From: Methylocapsa aurea
GTDB lineage: Bacteria; Pseudomonadota; Alphaproteobacteria; Rhizobiales; Beijerinckiaceae
Assembly: GCF_000746085.1 (NCBI RefSeq)
Contig: NZ_JQKO01000013.1
Coordinates: 1-64,000 of the forward strand
Length of the DNA: 64,000 bases
Direction: 5' to 3'
Both the position numbers and the translations under genes were made by a program. Every line of letters begins with the position of its first letter. Position 1 is the stretch's first letter. The notes under the pieces are model-generated. The model saw only the letters and a list, made by a program, of their open reading frames with translations. It was not told the origin of the DNA and made no database searches. Below are positions 52,716 through 62,611 of the stretch, piece by piece.

Positions 52716-54365
52716 TCACCCCTCGTAATATTCGGCGACGAACCGGTCGAGAAGACGCACGCCAAAGCCCGAACCCCAGCTCTGATTAATGTCGCTTCCC
52801 GGCGAACTCATGCCGGTTCCCGCAATATCGAGATGCGCCCAAGGCGTCCCGTTCACAAAGCGCTGAAGGAATTGCGCAGCGGTGATCGAGCCCGCGTGCC
52901 GCCCGCCCGTGTTCTTCATATCGGCAAATTTGGAATCAATTAGCTTATCGTAGGCCGGCCCAAGCGGCAGCCGCCAGAGCTTTTCACCGGTCGCTTTCCC
53001 AGAGGCGAGCAGCTTTTCGGCCAATTCGTCATTATTGGCGAAAAGCCCCGCGTGGTCCTGGCCAAGCGCGACGAGGATCGCGCCGGTCAGCGTGGCCAGA
53101 TCGACAATGAATTTAGGCTTGAACTTGTCCTGCACATACCAAAGCACGTCGGCGAGCACGAGGCGGCCTTCAGCGTCCGTGTTGATGACCTCGATCGTCT
53201 GGCCGGACATGGATTTCACGATGTCGCCAGGACGCTGGGCCTGCGGGCCCGGCATGTTTTCGACAAGGCCGATGGCGCCGACGACATCGACCTTGGCCTT
53301 GCGCATCGCAAGCGCCCGCATGAGGCCGACGACGCAGGCGGCGCCGGCCATGTCGCCCTTCATGTCTTCCATGCCGGCCGCCGGCTTGATGGATATGCCG
53401 CCCGTGTCGAAACAGACGCCTTTGCCGACGAAAGCGATGGGGTGCGCCTTGGACTTGGAGTGGTCCTTGGCGCCCTCCTTGACCGATTTTCCACCGCGCC
53501 AGCGCATGATGACGACGCGGCTTTCGCGGATCGATCCGTGTCCAACGCCAAGAAGCGCGCCCATGCCAAGTTCGCGCATGGCCGGCTCATCGAGAATCTC
53601 GACCTCGACGCCAAGCTTTTCGAGCTCTTTCGCGCGCTTGGCGAATTCCTCCGGAAAAAGGATGTTGGCCGGTTCATTGACCAGCGAACGGGCCGTTAGG
53701 ACGCCCTCGGCGACGGCCTCGCGCGCCTTGGCTTCGCGGCGGGCGGCGGAAGGCTCGTCCACCGCCAGAAGGATCTCCGAGGGACCATTATCCTCGGCAT
53801 CCTCTTTTTTTCGGGTCTTATAGGCGTCAAAACGATAGTCGCGCAGTTGCATCCCCAGCATGAACTCGGCGACGGCTCCCGCCGGGTCCTCCGGGGGACG
53901 CGGCAAATCGAACGCGACAAGAGCGCTGGCGCCGGGGCCGAGCTTGCCGATGACGAAGCCGCCGAGATTGGCGTAATCGGTGGGCGCCGGGGGCGCATCC
54001 CCTGCCTTTTTGCCGCTGTCCGCCTTGTCGCGATCGGCCTGATCCTTGTCGCCTTGCTTGTCCGGCTGGCCGACGCCGATCACGAGGAGCCTCTCGGCGG
54101 CGAAGCCCGATGGCGCGATAATGTCGAGCGCGGTGGAGGACTTTCCCTTGAACTTGGCGACGCCCGCCGCCTTTCTGATCAAGGCCTCGCCATCGGCGCC
54201 GACGAGGCGCGCCGTCTCCGCGCCGAAAGCAAAATCCTGGCCCATGAAAATGACCAAGGTCTGCGCGCCTTTGCTCTTGCCGGCGGCCCTTCTTGAAGGC
54301 TGAAGCGGTGTTTGGGCATTTAATGGCCCGAGCGCGACAAATTCGAATTTCATGGATTGCGACAT
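52716..54365 (-). CDS. pepA: Leucyl aminopeptidase (M17, PepA), with charged insertions
   Basis: A 549-residue M17 dizinc aminopeptidase. The catalytic segments [25 protein letters not shown] and [11 protein letters not shown] are present. The protein is about 50 residues longer than usual. One insert around residues 118-142 is Asp/Lys/Ala-rich ([19 protein letters not shown]); a shorter Lys-rich one lies just before the first metal motif ([12 protein letters not shown]). Both sit at surface loops and the active-site motifs are intact, so activity is expected. It is the first gene of the leftward pepA-holC group. Confidence 0.95.
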   Translation of the reverse strand: MSQSMKFEFVALGPLNAQTPLQPSRRAAGKSKGAQTLVIFMGQDFAFGAETARLVGADGEALIRKAAGVAKFKGKSSTALDIIAPSGFAAERLLVIGVGQPDKQGDKDQADRDKADSGKKAGDAPPAPTDYANLGGFVIGKLGPGASALVAFDLPRPPEDPAGAVAEFMLGMQLRDYRFDAYKTRKKEDAEDNGPSEILLAVDEPSAARREAKAREAVAEGVLTARSLVNEPANILFPEEFAKRAKELEKLGVEVEILDEPAMRELGMGALLGVGHGSIRESRVVIMRWRGGKSVKEGAKDHSKSKAHPIAFVGKGVCFDTGGISIKPAAGMEDMKGDMAGAACVVGLMRALAMRKAKVDVVGAIGLVENMPGPQAQRPGDIVKSMSGQTIEVINTDAEGRLVLADVLWYVQDKFKPKFIVDLATLTGAILVALGQDHAGLFANNDELAEKLLASGKATGEKLWRLPLGPAYDKLIDSKFADMKNTGGRHAGSITAAQFLQRFVNGTPWAHLDIAGTGMSSPGSDINQSWGSGFGVRLLDRFVAEYYEG

Positions 54366-54967
54366 CTGATCCTCTTCAACGCGATTCCCGCGACGCTTTC
54401 ACAATTAGGTGAACGCGGAAAGCGCTCTTTCCCCTCCGCGCACCGCATTTTCCAGGCCAACCAGCGGCAGATCGCGTAAAAATCGGCGGTAAGTCGGGCG
54501 CGGCGGCGCCCAATTCGTCCCAACCTAGCTGCTTTTTTGCTTTCGGACCCATTTTTGCGTGGTCGCGGCCAATTGCTCGCCTCACTTCTGGCCATGAGGT
54601 CCTGGGCAAGGACGCGGTAGGCTCCGACCGTAATTATGTGCGAATATAAACGGGCGATCCGCCGAAAAATCGCCGCGACTCTTTCAGATAATAACGATGT
54701 TAGTCCGCTCATGCGGCAAAGCTCAAGCGCCTTCGCCGCTGCGATGCCGCCGGCGGAGGCCGAAGGAAAATTGCCGCTGCCGCCAGGACCGCGAAGGCGG
54801 AGCGTGGAGCCGAAGGGCGAGAGGGTAATCATGACGCTCCATGCACATATCACCCGGCAATATCGCCTGGCGCCGGTCCTTTGCGGGCGATATTGGACGC
54901 TCCGAGCGGACCGAACAGGCCAAAGCCCTGCTTCTGATCCGCGTCCAGCCCGCGGCGCGGTCGTCCG
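54366..54967. other. 602-bp gap upstream of lptG, where lptF is normally found
   Basis: In most related genomes lptF lies between pepA and lptG. Here no LptF-like sequence (six-TM YjgP fold) is visible in any frame. The gap holds a divergent promoter region, an AT-richer block (about 54630-54710) and a 111-residue rightward open frame (54636-54971) whose TGA overlaps the lptG ATG. That frame has no recognisable domain. I regard it as uncertain rather than a supported gene. Confidence 0.55.
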
Positions 54968-56053
54968 ATGATCGGCTTGACTCTCGGCCGCTATTTCTCC
55001 GCCCGCTTCCTGCGGATGATCATGGCTGTGTTTCTGACAATTTTCGGCATTGTCTACATCATCGACTTCGTCGAATTGCTGCGCCGGGCGGGCGACCAGC
55101 CGGGCGTTTCGGCCGGGGTCATCGCGCTCCTGTCCTTGCTCCGCGTTCCATCGGCATCGGAACAGCTCATGCCTTTTTGTGTCCTATGCGGCACAATGGC
55201 CGCTTTTCTCGACCTCACCCGCAAGCTTGAATTGCTGGTCGCGCGGGCCGTGGGCGTTTCGGTATGGGGATTTCTGGTCCCGCCGGTCCTGATCGCCGCC
55301 CTCATCGGAATCGCCTCCGTCGGCCTCTTCAACCCGATCTCCGCGCTGATGAAACATCACGCCGACGGACTTGAAGCCCAAATTTTCGGCCTCAATGGCA
55401 AGCCGGGCGCAGGCGCAGGCCTTTGGGTCCGGCAAAACAACGTCGATGGACAAGCAATCCTCAAAGCCGACAAAGTCGACGACGGGGGCGCGCTCTTAAC
55501 CTCGGTCACCGCCTATGTCTACGATCGAGCCGGAAATTTCGAAGGCGAAGTCCAAGCGCAAACCGCCACGCTCTTGCCCGGCGTTTGGCGTCTCGATCAT
55601 GCCCGCATCCTCACGCCAGGCGAGGAAAGTCTCGAGGCCGGAGTCTATCTTCTCGCCACCGACCTTTTGGCCGAACAGGTCGTTCAAGGGGTGATCGCCC
55701 CGGAATCCGTGCCATTTTGGGAACTGCCCACCGTGCGCGGACAGACCGAGACCGCGGGATTCGATTCGACAGCCTATCGGCTCCAGTTTCAAACGCTGTT
55801 GGCGAGGCCTCTGCTCTTCATCGCAATGGTTTTAATCGCAGCGGCCTTTTCCTTAAGATTTTTCCGCTTTGGTGGCATAGCTAAAATGATTGGTGGTGGC
55901 GTGGGCGCCGGGTTCGTGCTTTATATCGCGACGAAAGTGGTTGGAGATCTCGGAAGCGCGGGTTTGCTGAGTGCGCCCGTGGCTGCGTGGTCGCCCGCCA
56001 TCGTCGGCGGCATGCTCGGCGCGCTCGCCCTGCTGCATCAGGAGGATGGTTGA
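54968..56053 (+). CDS. lptG: LPS export ABC transporter permease LptG
   Basis: A 361-residue inner-membrane permease of the LptB2FG complex that extracts LPS. It has six TM helices in two triplets around a periplasmic jellyroll domain (about 125-275). RYFSARFLRMIMAVFLTIF and YIIDFVELLRRAGDQPG match alphaproteobacterial LptG, rather than LptF, in the first helix. The end overlaps the lptD start (TGATG). The usual partner gene lptF is not upstream, so it must be elsewhere in the genome. Confidence 0.93.
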   Translation: MIGLTLGRYFSARFLRMIMAVFLTIFGIVYIIDFVELLRRAGDQPGVSAGVIALLSLLRVPSASEQLMPFCVLCGTMAAFLDLTRKLELLVARAVGVSVWGFLVPPVLIAALIGIASVGLFNPISALMKHHADGLEAQIFGLNGKPGAGAGLWVRQNNVDGQAILKADKVDDGGALLTSVTAYVYDRAGNFEGEVQAQTATLLPGVWRLDHARILTPGEESLEAGVYLLATDLLAEQVVQGVIAPESVPFWELPTVRGQTETAGFDSTAYRLQFQTLLARPLLFIAMVLIAAAFSLRFFRFGGIAKMIGGGVGAGFVLYIATKVVGDLGSAGLLSAPVAAWSPAIVGGMLGALALLHQEDG

Positions 56054-58848
56054 TGGGGCGGCGTTTGTGCCCCGCTGACGTGATTGCTTGGGCCCGCCGC
56101 GCCGGAAGCCTCGCAAAGTCAAGCGAACCGATGCCGGAACTCAGATCCGGAAGTGGTTTGTTTGCGTCTGCGCAGGCGACGCGCCCGGGCCGGGCGATGT
56201 TCGCGCCAGCGCTTGGCGCTGTCCTCGGCGCCTTGCGTTACGGATTCCTTGCCGCAGCCCGTTGCGCATTCCTTGCCGCAGCGCTTGGCCTTTGCGTTGC
56301 CGCGACTCTGATGGCCGCTGGCCCGGCCTTCGCGCAGACGCCGGGCGATCCCCAGACGAAAAAGCCCGCGCGTCCAACGGACAAAATGTTCGTCGAGGCG
56401 ACGGAGCTTCGTTACGATACGGACAAGGACACCGTGTCCGCCGAAGGAAATGCAAGGGTCTATTATAAGGACCGCGTCCTAGAGGCCGACCGCGTCATCT
56501 ACAATCGCAAGACCGGCCGGGTCTATGCCGAAGGCAACGCCAAGCTCACTGAAGCCGATGGCGCTGTGCTCCACGCCGAGCGTTTCGACCTGACCGACGA
56601 TTTCCGCGATGGCTTCATCGAAAGCCTGCGCGCTGAAACCGCCGAGAAAACTTATGTCAGCGCGCTCGTTCCCAGAGGCGGCGCAACCGTTCCCGAGACC
56701 GGCTCCTACAGAACATATTTCGGCGCCTCCCGCGCCGAGCGCATTGAAGGCGATACGACCGTCTTCAACAATGGCTCCTATACCGCCTGCGCGGCCTGTA
56801 AGAACAATCCGGACCGACCGCCGCTTTGGCGGGTTCGGGCAAAGAGGATCATCCAAAAGAACGACGAAAAAATGATCTATTACGAGGATGCGTCGCTCGA
56901 ATTCCTCGGGATCCCAATCGCCTACGTGCCTTTTTTTTCAACGCCGGATCCGAGCGTCAAACGCAAATCCGGCATTCTTTCGCCGCATCCCGTCTATAGC
57001 TCCAACCTCGGCTATGGCGTCGGCATCCCGATTTTTTGGGCGCTGGCGCCTGACTACGATTTAACGTTCACGCCGACTTATTTGTCGAAACAGGGCTTTC
57101 TGGCCAATGCCGAATGGCGCCAGCGGCTGGAGAGCGGCGAATACTACATCCGCGCGAATGGGATCGCCCAGCAGAACAGATCCTATTTTCCGGACCCGCC
57201 TTACGGCGCCGGAGACCATACGTTTCGGGGCTCTTTCGAAAGCAAGGGGAAAGTCTATATCGCCGACCAGTGGAAGTTCGGCTGGGAGTTCACGCTCCTG
57301 TCGGACAAGTTCTTCCTCAATGATTATCACATCCCGAGCCAAACCCTTTCTTCGCATTATTTCAGCGAAACGACCTCCAGCATCTATCTTACCGGGCAAG
57401 GCGATCGCGGCTATTTCGACTTGCACGGCTATTATTTCCAGGGCCTGTCGACCCGCGATTATCAGCCTCAGCAGCCGCTCGCCCATCCGGTCTGGGACTA
57501 TAATAAAACCTTCGACATCGACCCGGCCACCTCGTTTGGCATCGGCGGGCAAGCCGAACTCGATTTCAACCTGACAAGCCTTTCCGCGCCATCGGCAAGC
57601 TTCCAGTCCGTCGGAACGCAGGTAGTGGACAGGGCTTATGGCCTCTACAGCATTTGCGCCGCTTATGTGCCAGGTCAAACGATCGGCTCTTGCCTGCTGC
57701 GCGGCGTTGGGGGCGAATATACCAGAGCAACGCTCGACGCGTCCTGGAAGCGCAAGTTCATCGATCCGATTGGCCAGGTCTGGACGCCTTTCGCCTTCGC
57801 GCATCTCAACGGCGAATGGCTCGATATCAATGCCACCAACACCTATACCTTTGCATCGGCCGCTGGAATCTCGACCTATTCGAATGCCGCTCAATTGAAC
57901 TTCCTCGGCAATAAGGATGCGAGTTTCTTTGGCGAGGTCATCCCCGCGGTTGGACTGGATTATCGCTACCCCTTCTTCGCCAAGACCAGCTTCGGCTCGA
58001 TGCTCATCGAACCGATCGCCCAGATCATCCTGCGTCCAAACCAGCCGATCGGGGCGCATTCGCTCGTCAACCTGGACGCGCAGAGCCTTGTCTTCGACGA
58101 TTCCACTTTGTTCCAATGGAACAAATATTCCGGATATGACCGGTTCGAGACCGGCGCGAGGGCCAATTACGGGGCGCAATTCTCACTGAACTTCAAGGAT
58201 GGCGGCTATGCCAATATCGTCGCCGGACAGTCCTATCAGATCGCCGGAGCCAATCCCTATGCGATTCCGGACGCCGCCAATGTCGGCCTGAGTTCGGGGC
58301 TCGACACAAGGCTCACCGATTACGTCACCGCATTTTCCTTCGCGCCAAACTCGACGCTCTCCTTCATGGCCAAGAGCCGGTTCGACATCGATACGCTCGC
58401 AGCCAGACGCGTCGACCTTGTTGGAGCCTATAATTTCGGCGCCTGGACAGGCAATGTTCAATATGCCAATTATCAAGCTCAGCCGGTGATCGGCTATTAT
58501 GTGCGCAGGCAAGGACTCTCTTTATCCTCGCGCTACAAGATCAGCGACAACTACTTTGCACAGGGCAATATTACCTTCGATATGAGCCGGCAATACTATC
58601 CATCAAGTATGATTGGAACGTCAAATCCGGGTCCCTTCGCCATCGCGGCTTTCGGGATCGGCGGCGGCTATCAGGATGATTGCACGAACTTTTCGGTTAA
58701 TTACAGCTCGATTTACCAGGACAATGGCAATGGCGCGTTGATCCGCAACCAAACCGTGCTCTTGCAATTGCAATTGCGCACGTTAGGCCAGGCCGCAGTG
58801 AGTCAGAGCTTCTCCAACACCCTGGCGCTGGACGGCGTCAAATATTGA
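56053..58848 (+). CDS. lptD: LPS-assembly protein LptD
   Basis: A 931-residue outer-membrane LPS translocon. From ATG 56053 there is a ~45-residue leader, then a signal peptide (MFAPALGAVLGALRYG to AGPAFAQ, about residues 49-95). Next comes an OstA/LptA-like periplasmic domain (ATELRYDTDKDTVSAEGNARV) and a C-terminal beta-barrel ending SFSNTLALDGVKY. Cysteines in YTACAACKNN are near the domain boundary. A true start at ATG 56197 would give a conventional signal peptide and remove the leader. A near-duplicate DNA stretch encodes the two LAAAR/LAAAL repeats in the signal. Confidence 0.94.
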   Translation: MGRRLCPADVIAWARRAGSLAKSSEPMPELRSGSGLFASAQATRPGRAMFAPALGAVLGALRYGFLAAARCAFLAAALGLCVAATLMAAGPAFAQTPGDPQTKKPARPTDKMFVEATELRYDTDKDTVSAEGNARVYYKDRVLEADRVIYNRKTGRVYAEGNAKLTEADGAVLHAERFDLTDDFRDGFIESLRAETAEKTYVSALVPRGGATVPETGSYRTYFGASRAERIEGDTTVFNNGSYTACAACKNNPDRPPLWRVRAKRIIQKNDEKMIYYEDASLEFLGIPIAYVPFFSTPDPSVKRKSGILSPHPVYSSNLGYGVGIPIFWALAPDYDLTFTPTYLSKQGFLANAEWRQRLESGEYYIRANGIAQQNRSYFPDPPYGAGDHTFRGSFESKGKVYIADQWKFGWEFTLLSDKFFLNDYHIPSQTLSSHYFSETTSSIYLTGQGDRGYFDLHGYYFQGLSTRDYQPQQPLAHPVWDYNKTFDIDPATSFGIGGQAELDFNLTSLSAPSASFQSVGTQVVDRAYGLYSICAAYVPGQTIGSCLLRGVGGEYTRATLDASWKRKFIDPIGQVWTPFAFAHLNGEWLDINATNTYTFASAAGISTYSNAAQLNFLGNKDASFFGEVIPAVGLDYRYPFFAKTSFGSMLIEPIAQIILRPNQPIGAHSLVNLDAQSLVFDDSTLFQWNKYSGYDRFETGARANYGAQFSLNFKDGGYANIVAGQSYQIAGANPYAIPDAANVGLSSGLDTRLTDYVTAFSFAPNSTLSFMAKSRFDIDTLAARRVDLVGAYNFGAWTGNVQYANYQAQPVIGYYVRRQGLSLSSRYKISDNYFAQGNITFDMSRQYYPSSMIGTSNPGPFAIAAFGIGGGYQDDCTNFSVNYSSIYQDNGNGALIRNQTVLLQLQLRTLGQAAVSQSFSNTLALDGVKY

Positions 58849-58916
58849 TCCAGCCAATCTGGCTCATCGTCCGCCAATGACGCCAGATGCACATCCAAAG
58901 ATGGAGAGTTGAAACG

Positions 58917-59867
58917 ATGCGGAAAGACGCGGACGCGCGCGGACCGAGCTTCTTCGCCAAGACCAGCTTTTCGACATTTCTGCTTGTTGCCGCGATGGCC
59001 GGAGGATCGCTTTTTTGCGCCGATCAAAGCCGCGCCCAAGCAATCCTCTCGAGCATCAACGGCGACCCGATCACGGATATCGACGTCGACGAGCGGATGA
59101 AGATGCTTCGCGTGCTGCGCAAGCCGGCGACGCGCGAGGCCGCGATCGAAAGCCTTTATTCGGACCGCCTCGAAATCCGCGAAGCGTCGAGATATGGCGT
59201 AAGACCCAAGGATAGCGACGTTTCGCAAGAAATCATCAAGGTCGCGCAAGGCTTGAAAATGGCGCCAGAGGCATTGGTCGCGGCGCTGCAACACGCCGGC
59301 GTGACGGCGGAGCATTTCAAGGATCATTTTAGCGCCGATTTCGCCTTCAATCTCCTGGTTCAAGCCCTGAACAAGGGGGTTGAGGCCAGCGAGGACCAGG
59401 TTCGCGCCGAACTCGCCAAACAAGGCGGCAAATCGGCCGCCGGCGCCGCCTATACGCTTCGGCAGATCATTTTTACCCTGCCCAATTCCGCCTCGGTCGC
59501 GACCGTGACTGAGCGCGCCCGCGAGGCCGAGCAATTGCGGACGCGCTTTGCCGATTGCGAGGCCGGCCTGCCGATGGCGCGCGCGCTGAATGATGTGACG
59601 GTGCGCGATCCTCTGATCAGGACCTCGCCCGAACTCAGCGAGGGCCTGCGCCAATTGCTCGACAAGACGCCCGTTGGCCATCTGACGCCCCCACAACGCT
59701 CGAGTTCGGGCATTGAAATGGTCGCCCTCTGCAACAAGGATACGGCCAAGGACGACACCGCAGTGCGCACGGCGATCTCGCAGAAGCTTCTCTCCGGGCT
59801 TATCGCCGCAGACAGCGAACGCCGCCTGAAGGAATTGCGCGCGCGCGCCGTGATCGTAAAACATTGA
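58917..59867 (+). CDS. surA: SurA-like periplasmic chaperone
   Basis: A 316-residue exported protein. Signal peptide ~1-41 (SFSTFLLVAAMAGGSLFCAD), then the SurA N-terminal chaperone fold starting AILSSINGDPITDIDVDERM. A parvulin-like remnant follows (YTLRQIIFTLP; PPQRSSSGIEMVALC). Shorter than E. coli SurA (428), it carries at most one, degenerate isomerase domain, the usual alphaproteobacterial form. ATG 58917 is chosen over 58887 as the signal peptide then begins normally. It helps LptD and other outer-membrane proteins fold, consistent with lying directly after lptD. Confidence 0.88.
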   Translation: MRKDADARGPSFFAKTSFSTFLLVAAMAGGSLFCADQSRAQAILSSINGDPITDIDVDERMKMLRVLRKPATREAAIESLYSDRLEIREASRYGVRPKDSDVSQEIIKVAQGLKMAPEALVAALQHAGVTAEHFKDHFSADFAFNLLVQALNKGVEASEDQVRAELAKQGGKSAAGAAYTLRQIIFTLPNSASVATVTERAREAEQLRTRFADCEAGLPMARALNDVTVRDPLIRTSPELSEGLRQLLDKTPVGHLTPPQRSSSGIEMVALCNKDTAKDDTAVRTAISQKLLSGLIAADSERRLKELRARAVIVKH

Positions 59868-59894
59868 TGGCGACGCATTGACCCCAAGATCTTG

Positions 59895-60929
59895 ATGGCG
59901 AGCCCCACGCCGGCAAAACGTTCCCTGCTTGCCCTGACCCGAGGCGATCCCTCGGGCATCGGGCCCGAACTTGCCCTAAAGGCTTGGGCGCAGTCGCATC
60001 GCGACCCCGACGCGCCGCCGTTCCTCATCGCCGCTGAGCCCGATCATCTCGCAGAGCTCGCGAAAAAATTAGGGTTGAACGTCCCTATCGAGAGCGTCGA
60101 CGCCGACGCCGCCGCGGACGCGTTCGCCCATGCGCTGCCGGTGCTTGCATCAAACAGTTCTGTCGCTGGAAGGCCCGGCGCGCCGGATGAGCGAGACGCC
60201 GCCGGGACGATCGCCTCGATCGAGACCTGCGTGCGCCTTGTCCAGGCCGGCAAGGCCTGCGCCATCGTCACCAACCCAATCGCCAAGGAGGTTCTTTACC
60301 GGGCGGGCTTTGCTCACCCAGGCCACACCGAATTCCTGGCGCATCTGAGCGAAAGCCTGTTCGGGCAAACCGCGCGCGCGGTGATGCTGCTGTGGTCGCC
60401 CGAACTCGCCGTCGTCCCGGCGACCATCCATGTTCCGCTGGCGCGCGTCCCAACGCTGTTGACCCGCGCGCTTCTGATCGAGACCGGGTTGATCGTCGCC
60501 CGCGATCTCAAAAGCCGCTTCGGCGTCGACAGTCCGCGCCTCGCCTTCACCGGCCTCAATCCCCATGCCGGCGAAGGCGGCGCGATGGGGCGCGAGGAAA
60601 TCGACATTATTGCGCCAGCGCTCGAAGCGCTCGCCGCCGCGGGCGTCGCTGTCAGCGGACCGCATCCGGCCGACACCTTGTTCCACGCCGCCGCCCGGCG
60701 CGGCTATGACGCGGTCATCGCCATGTATCACGATCAGGCGCTGATCCCGATCAAGACGCTCGCTTTCGAGAGCGCGGTCAACGTCACCTTGGGCCTGCCC
60801 TTTGTGCGCACGTCGCCCGATCACGGCACGGCTTTCGACATCGCCGGCAAGGGGGTCGCCAATGCGGCGAGCCTCATCAATGCGCTACATCTCGCCGGCC
60901 GATTGGCGCAGCCGTGCCAAGCCAGCTAG
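59895..60929 (+). CDS. pdxA: 4-hydroxythreonine-4-phosphate dehydrogenase
   Basis: A 344-residue NAD(P)-dependent oxidative decarboxylase in pyridoxal 5'-phosphate synthesis (DXP-dependent route). [17 protein letters not shown] opens the protein. [24 protein letters not shown] and [11 protein letters not shown] contain the metal-binding histidines. ATG 59895 is used, one codon after an in-frame TTG. Between surA and rsmA as in many Proteobacteria; the end overlaps rsmA by 16 bases. Confidence 0.97.
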   Translation: MASPTPAKRSLLALTRGDPSGIGPELALKAWAQSHRDPDAPPFLIAAEPDHLAELAKKLGLNVPIESVDADAAADAFAHALPVLASNSSVAGRPGAPDERDAAGTIASIETCVRLVQAGKACAIVTNPIAKEVLYRAGFAHPGHTEFLAHLSESLFGQTARAVMLLWSPELAVVPATIHVPLARVPTLLTRALLIETGLIVARDLKSRFGVDSPRLAFTGLNPHAGEGGAMGREEIDIIAPALEALAAAGVAVSGPHPADTLFHAAARRGYDAVIAMYHDQALIPIKTLAFESAVNVTLGLPFVRTSPDHGTAFDIAGKGVANAASLINALHLAGRLAQPCQAS

Positions 60930-61771
60930 GCGATCTTCCGCCGCTGCGCGACATCGTCGCCAAACATGGCCTCGCCGCGAAAAAGTCGCTCGGCCAGAAT
61001 TTCCTCTTCGACCTCAATCTCACCGGTCGCATCGCCCGCGCCGCTGCTCCGCGCACCGCAGCCGCAATCATCGAGGTGGGGCCAGGCCCGGGCGGCCTGA
61101 CGCGGGCGCTGCTTGCCGAAGGCGCGCAAAAAGTGATCGCCATCGAGCGCGACGAGCGCTGCCTTGCGGCGCTCGCCGAAATCGCCGTGCATTATCCTGG
61201 CCGCCTCGACATCATCTCCGGCGATGCGCTGGAGATCGACCTGGCGGCGCTCGTCGGCGACGCGCGACCCGCGCGGATCTGCGCCAACCTGCCCTATAAT
61301 ATCGCCACCGGCCTTCTGACGCGCTGGGTCGAGAGCGAACCCTGGCCGCCATGGTTCGACCGTCTCGTCCTGATGTTCCAGCGCGAAGTCGCCGAACGCA
61401 TCGTCGCAAGCCCAGCGCAACGCGCCGCCTATGGCCGCCTCGCCGTTCTGTGCAATTGGCGTTGCGAAACCCGCATTCTGTTCGATATTTCGCCTGCGGC
61501 TTTCACGCCGCCGCCGAAGGTCACCTCCGCCCTGGTCGAGCTCACGCCCCGTGCAGAGCCGCTTCCCTGTCAGGCGAAGCTGCTTTCGGAGATCACCCAA
61601 GCAGCCTTCGGCCAGCGCCGGAAAATGCTGCGCCAATCGCTCAAAGCGGTCGCTCAAGCCGACGCGATGGAGCTGCTGGCCCGCGCCAACATCGCGCCGA
61701 CGGCGCGTGCGGAGGAAATCGATATAGCAGGCTTCGCCGCGCTGGCGCTGGCGCTTGAGCGTATGCGTTGA
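60914..61771 (+). CDS. rsmA: 16S rRNA dimethyladenosine transferase RsmA (KsgA)
   Basis: A 285-residue methyltransferase that N6-dimethylates two adjacent adenines in helix 45 of 16S r[15 protein letters not shown] is the N-terminal signature. SAM motif I is [13 protein letters not shown], and the catalytic NLPYN is at about 120. [13 protein letters not shown] is the C-terminal basic segment. The start is GTG 60914, overlapping pdxA by 16 bases. It is the last gene of the lptG-lptD-surA-pdxA-rsmA run. Confidence 0.97.
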   Translation: MPSQLGDLPPLRDIVAKHGLAAKKSLGQNFLFDLNLTGRIARAAAPRTAAAIIEVGPGPGGLTRALLAEGAQKVIAIERDERCLAALAEIAVHYPGRLDIISGDALEIDLAALVGDARPARICANLPYNIATGLLTRWVESEPWPPWFDRLVLMFQREVAERIVASPAQRAAYGRLAVLCNWRCETRILFDISPAAFTPPPKVTSALVELTPRAEPLPCQAKLLSEITQAAFGQRRKMLRQSLKAVAQADAMELLARANIAPTARAEEIDIAGFAALALALERMR

Positions 61772-61789
61772 GCGGCAACGGCCCGCCGT

Positions 61790-62611
61790 TCAATCCTTCG
61801 TCGGCCGAACCCCTTTGACAAACAAGCTGACGATAACCGCATGGGCAACATGTTCGGCCATGCACTGATAGCCAAGATCGTTCAGATGGAAATTATCGCG
61901 CGACATGAGTTCCAAATTGGCATGGGCCTTGGCGATGAACCGCATGGCGTCATAGCGGCGCACGTAAAGGATGTTCTCCTCGGCGGCGATGCGCTGGAGA
62001 CTGTCGCGGATCGCAGAATAATTCGCATCGCGGGCAAAACGCGTGGTGTATTGCTGTCCGACAAGAACAACGTCGATCCGGTTTTCCTTGAGCCAGCCGA
62101 TTGTCGAGCGGACAGTGGCCTCGAAATCCCCCGGATCGATGCGGGCGAGCGCATCATTGGTCCCCAATTGCCAAAGAACGAGATCCGGACGATTGATTAC
62201 GACTTCGCTCTTGACGCGCTCAGCGGTGGTCTCCGCGACTTCTCCGGTGACGCCGCGATTGATGATCTCGATATCGACGCCTTTTAGGGCGTGTTCGAGA
62301 ATCTGCTCGAGCTGCGAGGAATAGCTCTTGCCATTCGACGGCGCGCCAACCCCAGAGGTCGAGGACGAGCCAATCGCCAGGATGCGCACCGTCCGGCGCT
62401 CTTGCAGCGCCGCAGCGACATTGGGAAGCGAGGCGGGAGCGGCGATATCGCTCGCAGGGACGTAGCATGACGCGCTAAGCGGCGGCGCCATCGCGGGCGC
62501 GGGCGCTTCTTCAGCACTAGAAAACGCGCTTGCGAAGATTGCGAACGCGAGGGCAAGAGCAGTTCGCTCCGCTAATCCGCCAGTGGCTTTTCGCGCCATT
62601 CCGATGCCCAT
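61790..62611 (-). CDS. Exported SGNH/GDSL hydrolase
   Basis: A 273-residue protein. Likely signal peptide 1-33 (ERTALALAFAIFASAFSSAEEA). The SGNH fold has block I GSSSTSGVG (nucleophile Ser, replacing the GDS form), block III GTND and block V DNFHLND carrying the catalytic Asp/His. Such enzymes add or remove acyl groups on polysaccharides in the periplasm. ATG 62611 (or 62599) lies inside the end of the upstream OpgC-like gene, overlapping it by 28-40 bases, so the two are coupled. It converges on rsmA. Confidence 0.88.
   Translation of the reverse strand: MGIGMARKATGGLAERTALALAFAIFASAFSSAEEAPAPAMAPPLSASCYVPASDIAAPASLPNVAAALQERRTVRILAIGSSSTSGVGAPSNGKSYSSQLEQILEHALKGVDIEIINRGVTGEVAETTAERVKSEVVINRPDLVLWQLGTNDALARIDPGDFEATVRSTIGWLKENRIDVVLVGQQYTTRFARDANYSAIRDSLQRIAAEENILYVRRYDAMRFIAKAHANLELMSRDNFHLNDLGYQCMAEHVAHAVIVSLFVKGVRPTKD

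Noticed and set aside
54350-54853. 167-residue minus-strand frame upstream of pepA
   Set aside because: Overlaps the pepA start and promoter region, has no domain and is Arg-rich. Not supported as a gene.
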